Positions 1 through 13,780 of a stretch of DNA of 64,000 bases are shown here, in pieces. Made by a program: the position numbers and the translations under genes. This DNA comes from Megalonaias nervosa (taxonomy: Eukaryota; Mollusca; Bivalvia; Unionida; Unionidae), in the NCBI GenBank assembly GCA_016617855.1, contig JAECUM010009811.1, positions 1-64,000 on the forward strand, read 5' to 3'. Position 1 is the stretch's first letter. Each line of letters starts with the position of its first letter. Below the pieces are notes generated by a model. The model did no database searches, had not been told where the DNA came from, and was given only the letters and a program-made list of their open reading frames with translations.

Positions 1-38
<38 letters not shown>
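1..38. repeat. (TA)n microsatellite
   Basis: Uninterrupted TA dinucleotides at the window edge; the full tract probably starts before base 1. Confidence 0.95.
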
Positions 39-41
<3 letters not shown>

Positions 42-2794
42 TGTGGAATCGTCTACTGTTGTGTTCAGCTATAATTTGAGAAGAATCATTTATTTCAACT
101 ATTCATTGGAATTACAGAGTGTTCATTGACCTTTTGGACTAAATCACTATTTTGGTATTATTGTGAATTCATTCAAAGACATTCTGTTTTATATCGTTGT
201 CATACATCAAGGCTATTGGCAAATCAACCTATTCAAGACCATTGGTACATCAGCACACTCAGTATTGGAATTCATTCGAAACAATATACTTTTGGAATTG
301 TGATAGAACTGTTAGGATTATTTGGGATTTAATTCACGATACAAGTTCCTCTTAAATGTTTACTTTGTAACTTAGAAAAATAAATTATTTGTTGATTTTA
401 CGAAACTTGCTGGTTTAGCTTATTTCTGTTACTTAGTTTAAGACCGTATATTCGTAAAAGGGCAAATCAAAATTTTGTTAGAAATTTCTGCGGATCTTGT
501 ACATATTATGAAGGGGGGGGGGGCAGGGAGGGCGGCGCTCGACAAAGGTAAATTAAATTTGGTACGCTTGTACTCTTGTATAAGTAGAGAACCGTTTGAC
601 CCAATACTTTTTACGACATTTAAACGATTTTTACCTTCTTTAAATCGCTCTTGAATTTCTGTATTTATCTAAAATTATTATTAGTGACACTTTTGAAATC
701 CCCCCCCCCCGTCATAACAGTCCATGTCCAAAATATAAAAACAAATTGTTATAAAGAAACCCAAGCTGCTGAAATGGCCTAAAACTCAAACCTGGACATC
801 TGTAATAATTGGCATGCATATCGAATCAGGTCGTCTATATCAAATTATATACAAACATACCACACTTTCATTTTTGTGACCTAAAGTCGTTTTTGTATAC
901 TCCTGCAAATAAGTGTTTCGTCCAGAAAAGGATTTATTTTTGGAAACCATTTTCCATCACGGAATCCATCTGGCTCGGCCTTAACCTAATACCCCCCCCC
1001 CCCCGCCATCAATATCCGTCTTCACTGTCTCAAGTGCAGGAAATCTGGAAAGTTTAGTCATGGCATATTTTGCATAAAATTAAGCAGTTTTGCGCAAATT
1101 GTTTTTCGTTCTTTCAATCCATGTGGCCATGATCTTTGACTTTTTTTTGGCACCGAAATGAATAGATGTCTTTCTTCTTTCTTCTCTCAAATGCACGCCA
1201 TCAACCAAGTCTGGTCAAAGATGTTGACAAAGAACTTTACATCTGTGCAGAAAGGATTTTTCTGTAAGAGTCACGCTGTGGCCTTTACCTTTGACATTTG
1301 ACCTCCAATCATAAGGCCTCTTTCTTATCTCACATGCGAGGCATTTAGCTAGGTCAAGGTATCTCGTACACAAGTTATTGTGTGAAAACACTTTTCTTTC
1401 ATCAGTCTCTTTGACCTTGACATTTGACCAATTGAGCCCAAAATGAACAGGTGTCGCCCTTATCCTAAAGTAAAGCTACTTACATTATTTGGTAATGGTA
1501 GATCGCGGAGAACTTGAGTTACTGTACAGAAACGAAGTAAGAAACAGACGGATGGATGTATGGACGGACAACACCATAACATGATAAAGTTCATGAAGCT
1601 ATAAAATGAATAAAGCTTTAAAGGGTTGTAAACAGTCCTCTACCTTGAAAGAGGACAAGCACTAGTTTGTAAGCGTATCTAAATCCATATGCACAGTAGT
1701 ACCTGTCTTTCGCCTTGTAACAATATGATAATAATATCAATTATTTCGTAAGAGGAAACATGTTCAAAGGTATCGAGGGACCTCATTTCAGGCAACTGGC
1801 CTGATTAAGTCTTTTGATCTTTGTATTTCTTCCGATCGCAACTTTTGTTATCACCATTCTATCAGAGAAGATAAAAACAGAGATTTAGCGCATTACCTAT
1901 TTGAACCTGTTTGTCAGATAATTTGTGAAGACCCTTCTCCTTCGCTCATCGACGTGAAGCTTACATGCGAGAAAAGGCAGTTAGCCTCATGAAGATTACA
2001 CGCCATTCTGGATTACGTAAATAATGTACAGGAGAGTTGGTCTGGTGTTTTACAGCACATCAACACAAGAAGGTTATTTAATGTTGAGATAATTGCAGTA
2101 CAGTGCATTACCAAGTACACACCATGGCAGCCAATCTGGGTTGAGCTGATGGTAGAGTTTAAAACCGCGCCCTTTCAGTCGCGAGTCGACTCCGCTGACC
2201 ACTCAACAACTGCGGCCTCTGTCTCCATTCTTCTTCAAGAACTTCAAGTTTCTGTTATGTCTCTCTTAAACTGTACAGTAAAATGTTATGGGATAATCAG
2301 GAGTTCAAATTAATTTAACAATCAAGCCATCCACCCGTCACAGAATCGACCTACATCGATATAGGTGTCATCTTTTGCTAAATGTTTGCTCTCTCTTATC
2401 TTTAAGAAACTCGTCAGCTTCAGCTCTTCTTGGTTGCATGTATTTTGCGGCTTGGACACATATTTCCTTCGCAAGAAAACATACTAGATTCCTCCATTTC
2501 GGCCTTTAGCCAGAAATAGTTGCACGTGCTGACATCAATAAACATGCAAGTAAGGCCCAAAGATTAACAGACATATGACACATTTTAGGTCAAACCATTT
2601 GAAAGATATTTCGAGTGATACTCACATTATGATACCTTTTCGAGACCTATATAATTTAATTATGGAGGAACGAAACCATTCTGCTACTCAGTTCTTCGGA
2701 GAAAAAATAAATTAAAATTTGCCTTAATTTTTTTCTTGTCATTTAAATACTTCTACAAGGAGTTCAAGACATATTAGACTGAGGGTTCCTAGTG
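39..2794. other. AT-rich host non-coding DNA
   Basis: No reading frame here resembles a known protein. The stretch contains a G homopolymer near 512, C homopolymers near 700 and 992, and many short A/T runs. The small open frames at 126-332 and 809-1057 have no recognisable domain and no coding-like composition. I see no gene. Confidence 0.6.
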
Positions 2795-2878
2795 GAGAAT
2801 AGGGCTTCAGCAATGCTTCTCAGAGAATAGGGCTTCAGCAATGCTTCTCAGAGAATAGGGCTTCAGCAATGCTTCTCA
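2795..2878. repeat. 28-bp tandem repeat, three identical units
   Basis: The unit beginning GAGAATAGGGCTTCAGCAAT is present three times head to tail with no visible difference, so the expansion is recent. It directly abuts the LINE remnant that follows, at the 3' side of that minus-strand fragment. Confidence 0.9.
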
Positions 2879-2890
2879 ATCGCACCCTAT

Positions 2891-3130
2891 TTATGCCGCT
2901 TTCTTGGCCTCTGCCAGGGTGTTCCCCCCATCTGCCATCTTTAGATGTTCCTTAAAGGAGCGTTTCCATGTTTTCTTTGGCCTGCTCACTCTCTTCTTGC
3001 CTTGAGGGTTCCACTCCAAAGCTTGGCAAGTGATGTTGTCCGCTGGCTTCCTCCGTGTGTGCCCTATTTGACTCTATTGACTGTCTTCATTGTGATAGGT
3101 TGCTGATAGTTTTTTTCCCAGAGTTTTGTG
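2891..3130 (-). mobile_element. LINE endonuclease-reverse transcriptase C-terminal tail (remnant)
   Basis: Read on the minus strand, this stretch encodes the GH-RRKP, ALEWNPQGKKRVSRPKKTW and KRSFKEHLKMA blocks and then a stop at 2891-2893. The order GHxxRK, then ALxWxPxGKRxxxRPKxTW, is the characteristic extreme C-terminus of many animal non-LTR endonuclease/reverse-transcriptase proteins. Nothing upstream of about 3130 is recognisable, so this is a 5'-truncated fossil. The family assignment rests on remembered motif order; the clade is not determined. Confidence 0.7.
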
Positions 3131-3160
3131 TTGCTGTTTGTTTCTGGCCATCTGATTTTG

Positions 3161-3886
3161 AGTATATATCAGACTAGAAATATAGTCAAATATATATCGG
3201 ACTAGAAATGTAGTCAAGTATATATCGGACTTGGAATATTGTTTAGTATGCATCAGATTAGAAATATAGTCAAATATATATCAGACTAGAAATATACTCC
3301 AGTATATATCGGACTAGAAATATTGTTGAGTATGTATCGGATTAGAAATATAGCAAGTATATATCGAACTAGAAATCTAGTTGGGTGTTGAGTATATATC
3401 GAACTAGAAATATAGTTGAGTATGTCTCGGACTAGAAATACAGTCAAGTATACGTCGGACTAGAATATAGTCAAGTATATATCGGACTTGAAATATAGTT
3501 GAGTTTATATCGGACTAGTAAAATAGTCAAGATTATATCGGATTAGAAATATAGTCGAGTGCCTATCGGACCAGAAATATAGTTGAGTATGTCTCGGATT
3601 AGAAATATAGCAAGTATATATCGGACTTGAAATAAAGTTGAGTTTATATCGGACTAGAAATATAGCCAAGTATATATCGGATTAGAAATGTAGTCGAGTG
3701 CCTATCGTACTGGAAATATACTCCAGTATATATCGGACTAGAAATATTGTTGAGCATGTATCGGACTAGAAATATAGTTAAGTATATATCGGACTAGAAA
3801 TATAATTGAGTATATTTCGGACTTAAAATATTGTTGAGTATGTAATCGGACAGTCGAATGTCTATCGGACTAGAAATATAGTAATG
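3161..3886. repeat. 28-bp minisatellite, about 26 units
   Basis: Degenerate head-to-tail copies of a unit like AGTATATATCGGACTAGAAA plus about eight more bases. Unit variants (TATGTATCGG, GTGCCTATCGG, TATGTCTCGG) recur in an interspersed order, pointing to expansion of higher-order blocks. No protein is encoded. Confidence 0.9.
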
Positions 3887-3939
3887 GAATATTTATGGGT
3901 CTATCTGCCATCAGGAACGAACTTTTATCAAAATGTCTA

Positions 3940-4330
3940 ATATTTCAGATCAGAAGTTACTGAACCATGAATGTTGTGATATTACTGTTAATCCAAGAGG
4001 TACAAAATCGTGTATGTCGTGATAAAATCAATTAGTCAGTGAATCGTGTATTTTATGACATTACTGTTAATCCAAGATTCACCGAATCGTGTGTATGTTG
4101 GGTTATCTTTTAATCCAAGATTCACCGAATCGTGTATGATGTGATATTACCGTTAATCCAAGATTCATCGATTCGTGTATATTGTGATATTTATGCCAAG
4201 TAAAATTTCCCGAATCGTGTATGATGTGATATTACTGTTAATCTAAGATTCACCGAATCGTGTATGCTGTGATATTTATGCCAAATCAAAAGTCACCAAA
4301 CCGTGTATGTTGCGATATTTGTTCGAATCA
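3940..4330. repeat. About 43-bp tandem repeat, roughly eight units
   Basis: Units run CGAATCGTGTATGNTGTGAT then ATTACTGTTAATCCAAGATTCAC. Some units are shortened, with ATTTATGCCAAGTAAAA replacing the middle. It follows almost immediately after the 28-bp array but is unrelated in sequence. Confidence 0.85.
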
Positions 4331-4409
4331 TAGGGTCATTATAAGTTTATACATGAGGGTTCTGGTCCACTCAATCCTTAGTTTTCTTTTTTACTGCTTA
4401 AGTCCTCTA

Positions 4410-4490
4410 ACTTGCCGGGATGCTTGATTAAATTCATCTGACATGCCGGGATGCTTGATTAAATTCATTTAACTTGCCAGGGGGCTTGCT
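4410..4490. repeat. 31-bp tandem repeat, about 2.5 units
   Basis: ACTTGCCGGGATGCTTGATT plus AAATTCATCTG occurs twice completely and once in part. This is a third unrelated short array within 1.4 kb. Confidence 0.8.
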
Positions 4491-5551
4491 TTTCTCGTTC
4501 ATGACTAAATTTCACATATCACAAACCGTGTGTGAGAAATATGGATACTATTTAGGCATTGTTAACTTTGTTTGCCAAGGGCAAAATTAAGTACTCAAAC
4601 GTACCTATATTTAACTTACTAAAGTAACAATTTATCCTACTATTTTTGGCCCTAAATGGCACGAACAGTTAAGAAATAGTTTTCTCAGTAAATGACACTA
4701 ACAGTAATAAAATAATAAATAGCTTTAAGTAACCTTAAATCGCTGGGAAAATCGCAGACTAAGCAGTATCTTTGAAACTTACTGACATTAAAATGGTTAG
4801 TTACATAAATTATTGCATAGAAAAGCTATTACTCACGATGGTGGAAATATCGTTATGTAAATTTTATCAAGAAGTTCCTCAGGTGAACGATAAAGACGTT
4901 TCTGGAGCATGTCATAGAGACAAGAACGAAAAACCTCTCTGCGTTATGCTAAAATTCAGTGCAGAATGTTTAATGCTTTAAAAAGACTTCTAAATTTGAG
5001 AAGATGAATGAAAACCGGATGTGACCAAAATAAAAAAGAACAGTTCAATGTAAATGTGGTTCAATTATGAAAAGTTTGTCATTAAGGAAAGTAAAAGATG
5101 CATAATAGAGTAACGCTTGAAATGCGGGATAAAACGCAGATACGCTTAGTGATTAATTAGTATATAGCTGCTCTTGTAGCTCTTGAAAGTAAAATATTTA
5201 TATCGTAAATGCATTGAAATAATTTCTGCAATCAATTATGGAAAACAAGTATCTGCATTCAGAGATTTATTGGCAAATACATTCAATAACATTGTTATCG
5301 TCATGTCTTTCATATTTTTAAAAGTGGTTTTTCAACAATCACCTTCGATGCTACACACATCGCCGGTGTAAATAAGATATCACTTGCTGAGACTGATATT
5401 TCGTTTGCCACTTTTCATCGGTAACAGATTACCTGTGTATCAGAGATTAAAAAAATGCCTTCTCATCTTCAAAAGACAAAAGAGCAAGATCATAAAGAAG
5501 GCGCTCGCGGAAAGAAATGCTAGGCGAAGTAAAATACTGAAAAGTAACTGA

Positions 5552-5554
<3 letters not shown>

Positions 5555-5609
<55 letters not shown>
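5555..5609. repeat. (GA)n microsatellite
   Basis: About 27 uninterrupted GA dinucleotides. Confidence 0.95.
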
Positions 5610-5612
<3 letters not shown>

Positions 5613-5844
5613 GGGTTTACAGTATAGACATCATGTACAAAATATGAGAAAGACGTTTACGGCACAGACAACATCACGTGCAAAACTATGCAAATTAGGA
5701 GAATAACTGCTTTAAATGAAACAATTCATATTTACAGCAGATAAATATGAAGGATTTGAACTTGTTTCTACTAATCAGGTTGATCTTGACATTCCTCAAG
5801 ATCGTTAAAAGAAAACTCCAGAAACTTCATTGCTGTAAAGGTGA

Positions 5845-5940
5845 AGCTGAAATTTAAAGGTGGCGCTCCACAGATATTGCGTACTTCTTGCTGATGCAGC
5901 TGAAATTTAAAGGTGGCGCTCTACAGATATTGCATACTTC
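5845..5940. repeat. Direct duplication of about 42 bp
   Basis: GCTGAAATTTAAAGGTGGCG and the following CTCCACAGATATTGCGTACTTC occur at 5845-5886 and again at 5899-5940 with two substitutions, separated by 12 bp. Confidence 0.85.
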
Positions 5941-8900
5941 TCACAGAGCAATAAGTTCAAGGTGAAGTGGTTTTCATTTGCAGCATACACAATGGCGAGA
6001 ATGTTGGCATAACTCAATGCTACTTTCATTTACTATGGCTGCAATTTCTCTACATACTCTATCTGTGAAATTTGTACATTATCTAAGCACACACTGACCA
6101 AAATGGCTGTTTCCATCTGCTTGAAAATTCATTTGAACTAGTTCAAAGTATACTAACTTTAGCAGGTATTAATATAAGTAAACGAATTTTGCCAGAGAAT
6201 GCAATAGCAGCTTCCGAAATGCAATGAATAAATTATGGAATACATAAAAATTTAGAAAGGTATCGGCTCATTTTTTTTTTTATAATTCATCTTTGAAGTT
6301 CAGAAAGTGAAAATAACCAAGCGGAGCTGTCATTTTTTTTGTATGGATGCACATTTCATGCAAAGATAAGCTGTATACTCTATAACCCAAATTACATCCA
6401 TCAGTCATACACTAAAATAAAGGGAATTTAAGTTCTTTTAACAATACCGTAGAAATTCAAGGCCTATTTTAAATAGCTAGGTTAACTAAGGTTAACCAGT
6501 GATGAAAACTTGTGAAACTCTTTTCATTTAACAAATAAACTCCATGCAAGGTACGAAATTGTAGAGCGTCACCAATGCAAGTTTGACAAAATATACTCTT
6601 TTGCCAAGTGATCAAGGTAAAATAAGAAACTGAAACAGTCTTTACTGTACAACAACCCCTCTCCAACTTTTCTGGGATGTTTAACAGTTTGTGAATTCAA
6701 AATGTATTATATGATCTGTCTGACAATATAAGCACACCGTTTGGCCAAAGATCACTCTGAACATATTAAGTTTTATTTTGAACAAATTGATGCTTTTTAA
6801 TTGAGCCCCGATAAATTTACACTATTAGAGAGCAACACATATATTATGTTTGCTGACTGGCTGAAACACAACAACAACAAAAGTGAATAAAACATAAAAA
6901 TACTGACAACTGATGACTGTTTTATGCAGTAGAATTGTCTGTAAACACCATGCCATGTCATGCTAACCGGCATTAAAACTATATTTTGAACAAATACACA
7001 CTCTGACTTGTCTTGACAGCTGCTCGATGAAAACTGAACAAATAAGCATTATGAAAATGGATATATGTAAATGTGTATCGGCTCACTGAAGACAAATACA
7101 TTAAAATGGTTCAGGTAGAAAAACAGAACAGGTCAAGGATCTTGACGTTCATATTCGATCAGTTTCGATGGGCCGAGACAGATATCATTGCGTGGGTATT
7201 GAAAACTTATCCAGGCTTGACTGCACTTAAATAGATAAACACAAAGGTCAAAAATTTATATGCAACAAGCGTTTTAGCCACATTTATGCAATAGCTAATA
7301 TAAGTATATACAAAATATTTTGCTACAACGTATGGAATACTTGTGAAATCATGCGAGAAGAAACACACTCTTGTGAAATTCAGTAACTTCATCAGAAGTT
7401 CAAACTTCCATTAGTTGTTTATTGCGACACTGACTGTGTTTTATTAAAAACTGATGAAGACATTGGTGTTTTGGAGGATAAGCAGCAAAGCTGGACAGAA
7501 AAACCCCAACAAAACGCACATTATCTCTAATCTGCATTACATTCAATAATTAAATTAATTCACAAAGAATACATATCAATCGTTTCAAGAGGAACTGGTT
7601 ATATTCCGTTTTTTTTTTTTTTTATTTTTTTTTATTTTTTTAAACAAGTATTGTTAACTAAGATCGCAAAAATAGTGGTCGATGAACTGAGACCAACGAA
7701 TGTTACACCTGTGATACATTCAAAAGATAAAAGACATTACAATTCAAGACAGGTGTGTCACATTTATGAATAAGAATTGACAGAAAACAAAGCTACAGAC
7801 CGTGATCATTTTGACATGAATTTTACCGGGCCGGCGCATAACGATTACAACTTAAATCATGTATGGGAAATTGATCCATTTCCTTCTTGTTAGACAAGAT
7901 CCTGATTATGGTAAAAATTTATCACTAACCGAGAAAAAACTACATCCTATTTAGAAAGGTCTTTATAGTTCACACGTCAAAAAAGAAGGAAAGAATTTAC
8001 TGTAAACATGAACGCGTATATTTGTATATATCTACAGTTTCTTGGCTTAAGCTTAAACAGTTATCTAAGAATTCGGAGGACACAAACTTTATCTAGACAA
8101 CATTCTGAAAACACGGAGATTCCAATTTTTCTTTGAAGATGTTTATTGTTAGGAAAAAGAGAAATATGCGATGCATTTAAAAAAAAAAACGAAGAGGTTT
8201 ACATACAATTTGGAGTTATATTAGAATAATACACAAAATTCATCCTTTTTAATCAATAACGAACTATTTTGATAAGAACTTCTTGAAACTGATGAACAAT
8301 GATGTTTCGGTAAAGAAAATAAGAAGTTAAGAAGAGTCCAGCTGTGAAAATATGTACTAATAAAAATAAATTTGCTAATTTGCAAGAAGGTACATAATTT
8401 TCAAACAATATTAGTACATAGGAGGGCTGGTACTTGTGAGTGTGGAAAACGAAACAATCAACCTCATCAAACCGACATCTGGCTGATTTAATGTACCTGC
8501 ATTATCCAGACTGCTGATGAACGAGTTCTGCTACAACAAGTTACATCACAAATACCGTGATAATGTAAACTATTTATGACAGTATAAATTCTCTGTGCAT
8601 CAGTTTTTAAAGAAACAATTGTTACGATGATATAAAGGAATATATTCATTTCTTTGAGACGAACCATTGTAATAAGGTCAAGGTATATAATATGTCTGGA
8701 ATGAACAAGAAAGTTGTAGGTTTACTTAAGACTGAATTAAACAATTCACTAATATGAGAAATCTGTGTGTTAAGCCCAAAACTTCATTAATTTAAAACTG
8801 ATAATGAGGCGAGAAAAGTAAGTAATATGTCAATAAATGTAAAATCCAACACAGTTTAAGGTTTTATATGTATAAATAGTCTCTGTTAAAGCACGAAGAC

Positions 8901-9099
8901 AATCGCCAAAAAATTGACAATGGTTTTATCATACAATCATGGCATGTTCAGTATCAAGATGAACAGAGTGGCTCTATTCTGCGCTAATGATAAGCGTTAT
9001 TTAGTTAACAACACAAATACCGTGCATTTCGGATATTCTCTGGTTGCATCTTTGATACCACCTTGTTGACAGATCTAAAAGCTTGTGTCTGTGTATTTA
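5941..9099. other. AT-rich host non-coding DNA
   Basis: No supported coding sequence. A T-rich tract lies at about 7610-7640. Short open frames on the minus strand at 6469-6666 and 7207-7392 have no recognisable domain. Intron or intergenic DNA is most likely. Confidence 0.55.
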
Positions 9100-9184
9100 G
9101 CAGTATAACCACGCGAAGCACATTGTTAGCATAACCATGCCAAGCACATCGGCAGCATAATCACGCGAAGCACATTGTCAGCAC
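9100..9184. repeat. About 29-bp tandem repeat, three units
   Basis: AGCATAACCACGCGAAGCAC plus ATTGTT-type endings repeat three times with substitutions (AGTATAACC, AGCATAACC, AGCATAATC). Confidence 0.75.
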
Positions 9185-9615
9185 AGCGTAATTCTGATTA
9201 TTGAGTAATAACTGTACAGAGATCATATTTTATCATGGACGTTGTAGAAAGGCTTTGGGGTTAACCTTGGCCATCTTTCATTATACCGTGTACCAAATGA
9301 ATTAAATACAGATAACCTGTGAATTAGATGCGTCCATTGTAAAAGAGGTGTGTTGTAACTGCAACCATCAAATTGACAGTGTGAAAGACTTAACTGAAAT
9401 GTTAAAATTTATTTAGTACTGAATCTTTTTTGCGAGCTTGAAATGGGCAGAAACATAAAGGCACGCAAAATTGCTGGTGTCCCAAGGACTACTTGCAATA
9501 AAAACATCACGAAAGAGCATACCATCACTAATTACATAAGAAAGAATTGATCATGTCATGAAGAAAGAAAAACAAAGCTACCGTCTATACTCGCTTATAA
9601 AACGAGTCCAACTGC

Positions 9616-9682
9616 AAACTGTGCAGATCCAGATCGATCTGCCAACGCATTATGCGCTGGCAGATCTTGGTCTGTGCAGTTT
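9616..9682. repeat. Imperfect hairpin (inverted repeat, about 67 bp)
   Basis: AAACTGTGCAGATC on the left pairs with GATCTTGGTCTGTGCAGTTT on the right, with inner arms CTGCCA/TGGCAG and CGCAT/ATGCG around a short loop. Parts of the flank (ACTCGCTT...ACTGCAAAC) recur near 17,592. It may be part of a small foldback or MITE family; it is not a tRNA. Confidence 0.6.
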
Positions 9683-10666
9683 GTTAGGAGTAATCAGTAG
9701 AATAAACAACACAGACCCTGACCTGCAGGTGCATTATGCTACCGCAGATCAGCATCTTTGGTTTTTGTAGTTTGACTAGACTTATAAGCAAATACATACG
9801 GCATCAAAGAGAATACAGGTGCTAAAGCCGTCTAGTAAGTAACTTTCGTACAGTATCTGTTACAAAACAGTCAAATAAAACAACGAAACAATTAAAATAC
9901 CCCCCAAAATAGAGAAGGAGGTATGAGAAAGTACGAAATCGAACAACCATCTTACGTTACAGGGGGAGATCCAATCAAATGCACGTAAAAAGTCAATTAT
10001 GAAAACAACTCAGGAATGAAATAGCCAAGTGCCTCATCAATGATACGTATCTGAGCTATGTAGCTTTTCTAGTCAAAATAACTTGCTGCAAATCAACAAG
10101 AAAATGCGATATTAGAGTCACAATGATACGCTTCTCTAATACTAGAACAATGTTAGAAACCTACTCAACGGTGGTTCATCAAGCTTCCCGCAGGCAAGCT
10201 TGTGAAATGTATGTTTATTAGTTGAATCAGATGAGTTAGATAAACTCAACGACTAGTAAGAAGATAACAGGTAACAACCGGAACACATTTAAGATCGACT
10301 GTTAATTTTTTACGTTCATTGAAGTATGAACCAAAACAACCGCCTGAATGATCGACGAAGCACTATTAAGTTTTGCCGCGGTGAGGGGGCAGGAATTTCT
10401 TGCTACGCCATCAGAGAGTAGACATTGTTTATGGACCTCATTAATGCACAAAGTGATAAAAACATTCGAAATTAAATCAATTCTGGTTTATAAAAGCTGA
10501 TGGTAAATCAATGAATGATCTTTTCTGAAACACAAAACGAAACAGTTGTTGTTTATGTTGTTTCAGAAACCAATATCATGCAGGAGTCTCCTCGACAAAT
10601 GTCACATGAAGTGGCCGCTTACAAATTTATAGCAATGTATTTTTTGGGTCGGTTGCATCTATGCAA

Positions 10667-10670
<4 letters not shown>

Positions 10671-10754
<84 letters not shown>
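10671..10754. repeat. Compound (GT)n(GA)n microsatellite
   Basis: About 27 GT dinucleotides run directly into about 15 GA dinucleotides. It creates false low-complexity open frames on both strands. Confidence 0.95.
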
Positions 10755-10757
<3 letters not shown>

Positions 10758-10859
10758 CGTGGCTGCACACTCAAAAATAGCAGACACTACTGACTTCTGA
10801 AACATCTGGTCTAGATTCACCCAGTTTGTTTCATGTCTCTGCTGTATCTGGGTCATTCC

Positions 10860-12229
10860 ATTTTAAATTCCTTCGAGAATCACGCTTACCATCTCTTTAA
10901 ATCCCGACAACAGCTTAGTTTCAGCCGAGTTTGTTCCCCTACCCACCCACCCAACTTTTCGACGACGGCCAAGGACATCATCACTATTTCAAGGCTGAGT
11001 ATCATCAAGTCTTAAATATTAAAATTTACAAGAAGTTATTTATTTAAATTGTAATCACAACTGAACAGAAAGGTAATTTCTTATAGTTTTTCGTTTACGA
11101 GCCAAGTTCGTGCAAAATATGTAAATACGACGGTATGCTTGCATCCAAAGCTAGTGTAATCACGAAGCGAAATCAACTGTCCAGTCACACCCGAATGATC
11201 GACTCATCTTTCCACTACTTTATGTAACAACGTGAAATGTCAGAATGTAACTTGGAAAAACAATTGGAATGTCATGGATCGCAACACCCACCCAGCCCCT
11301 CTCTCTCTCTGTCTCTCTCTGTCTCTGTCTCTGTCTGTGCGGATTATTTAAATTTTTGAGTCATCCAACATTCAGCTTTATATTTTAGAGTCTTATAAAA
11401 TATTTTTTTATTCAAAGCGTTATTGAGTATACACTGTAAACATCAAATTATCACATTGCCCGTGTTGTTGATGTATGTTAGTGTATTTTGTAAATATTTT
11501 ACACATAATTCTATACAAATGTTGGAAAAAACGCATTACCAGTAGGAGGGGCTAAACTATAATATTTCAATCTCGATTCATGCAGATATAAACTAAAGAA
11601 ATTAAAAAGAGTTTGGCCAATCAGATTGCTGGTAATCGTAATAAAGAAAGAAAAACTTCATTATTATGTCGTATGATGTAAACATTTTTTAGAAAGCAGC
11701 TTACACTTTTAATCCACTTGAAAAGGTTCATTAATTGACAAATGAAAAAATAAACTAAACAAGGATACTGCCATAACCAATTAAAAGCAGATAATTACCA
11801 CCAGAGGACAAGTGAATACTTGATATTTTAAAGGGATACCAACGATAATGAATCAAGAGTAGCATATGGTTCAGTATCATTTGGACCACCTCGGCTATTT
11901 CTGTGAAACACAAATGTCTCTGCGTTGATGTATGTCCGCGCAATAATTTACAGAATAATCATTCACTTTGTTTGCCGGACATTTCTGCGCAAATAAAAAA
12001 ACTCCAAATCTATTCGAACCACCTCGGCTATTTATACCATTCGATTTACCCTAGGACGAACTGAAGTTGCGAATGAAAAGATAGTTCGACGCAGTCGAAA
12101 CTTCAGTTAATCCATGTTTCGGAGATAACTAAGATGGTCCGAATGGCAACTATCGGCATACATTCGAGGTTCATAACTAACGCCATGCATCCGTACATAT
12201 CAAATAAATCATTTGATCCAGGAGGGTAC
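10860..12229. other. Host non-coding DNA
   Basis: No supported coding sequence. A CT-rich simple repeat lies at about 11,300-11,335. A short duplicated phrase, GACCACCTCGGCTATTT-like, occurs near 11,883 and 12,019. Confidence 0.5.
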
Positions 12230-12610
12230 TTAACAGATCAACCGTTCGGTCCTTGAGCGTACACATCAAATCAACCACATAATCATACAGCGTACACATC
12301 AGATAAATCATTCGGTCCTTTATCGCACATATCAGATCAACCATACAACAACATACACATCAGGTCAACCATTCGGTCCTTGAGCGTACAGATCAACCAT
12401 ACACTCATACAGCGTACACATCAGATCAACCATTTGGTCCTTAAGCGTACACATCAGATCAACCATGCGATTAGAGAGCGTACATATCAGATCAAAACTT
12501 CGGTCCTTAAGCGTACACATCAGATAAATCATACAATCCTAGAGCGTACCCATCAGATCATTCGGTCCTTGAGCGTTGACATCAGATCAACCATACAATC
12601 CTAGAGCGTA
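12230..12610. repeat. 33-bp minisatellite, about 12 units
   Basis: Units contain AGCGTACACATCAGATCAAC followed by CATnCGGTCCTTA. Because 33 is a multiple of three, the array is open in frame and mimics an 11-residue repeat protein of RTHQINH type. There is no credible start or flanking coding sequence. Confidence 0.85.
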
Positions 12611-13780
12611 AAATATCCAATAAACCACACTGTTCGTGAGTACTAAATAACAAATTATGAAATTGCAAGAGTACATTCAAATAACCTCAACCTTATTCAG
12701 TGCTAATTGTCGCCTACATAAAAATTTTTGTGTAGGATAAATAATGTAATGTAATGTTTGCGATTCCAAGTTCTATATTATTCCTACCTAATTATCATAT
12801 TTTTAAAAGTCATATTTCGCTGATAACAACTGACAATTCAAGAGTCCTTCGGTCATCGCATGCTTTAAAGCTTATGTTCACTAAATAATAGGTGTCAATT
12901 TTTACGGAACGTAGATAATTAAAATAGTTCGAATACTCAATTTACGTATCGTTTGATGGTAATTTATAACATGTGTAATCTTGATCGCGTGCTTCGGGAG
13001 ATAAGATCAACAAATTAAAGAGACAGCTTTTGAAGCGTGCGCAATCTGACAGGAAAATCACTGGTAAAACCCGTCAACAATACGAACATGTCTAATTTTC
13101 CACGTTACTTACGCCAATCCCTTGCAAGCTGATGCCATTCAAATGGCCTTAATGTGACATGCACTTACTCGTAAACCACATTTCAACTTCATTCTGCTAC
13201 TTGTACTGGGTTCGTGTCACATCCAAAGACTTGATTTGATCGGCAGTTGTCTTATTGCTATTTAGTATGAGGTTTAGCTTGTATTTACTCATTGTAGTTT
13301 CTCCAAACATGTTTTCGTAAATGTTTAACGCCGAGCTAAAATGAAAACATGAAAGTTATTAGAAACTGTGCTGTTTAAAGTGACAATGTTTTCAACAGGT
13401 GTAAACTATTTTAAGTTGCGCATGGAGATGGTACGTCTGTGATGGGGTTCCGTAATAAGTATCATGTACTGCACTCGGGTTTTTTGCCTACTACCATGCA
13501 AGGAAACAGTAAAAAGAAATACTTCGAAGAGTGATTTCCCTTGTGAAGAGTAATTGTTACGAGAATGCATAAATATCTGGAGAGGTTACCATCTCTTTAG
13601 AAGGCCCAGCTTTATTGATGATAGTTATTTGTCTTGATTCATTCGAATGATTTCCCTTATAAAGACTGATTACCAAAAGATTATAGGCTGATTACCAAAA
13701 GATTAAAGAAACATCTAAACTACTTATTGTCTTAAAGAAAGGCTAGTCTGTAATAGTGATGGGTACCTTTCTTGATACGG
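12611..13780. other. Host non-coding DNA
   Basis: AT-rich, with no supported gene, RNA or repeat array. Confidence 0.5.

Noticed and set aside
12380..12604. Repeat protein of RTHQINH type
   Set aside because: It is a by-product of a 33-bp tandem array whose units drift at all codon positions.
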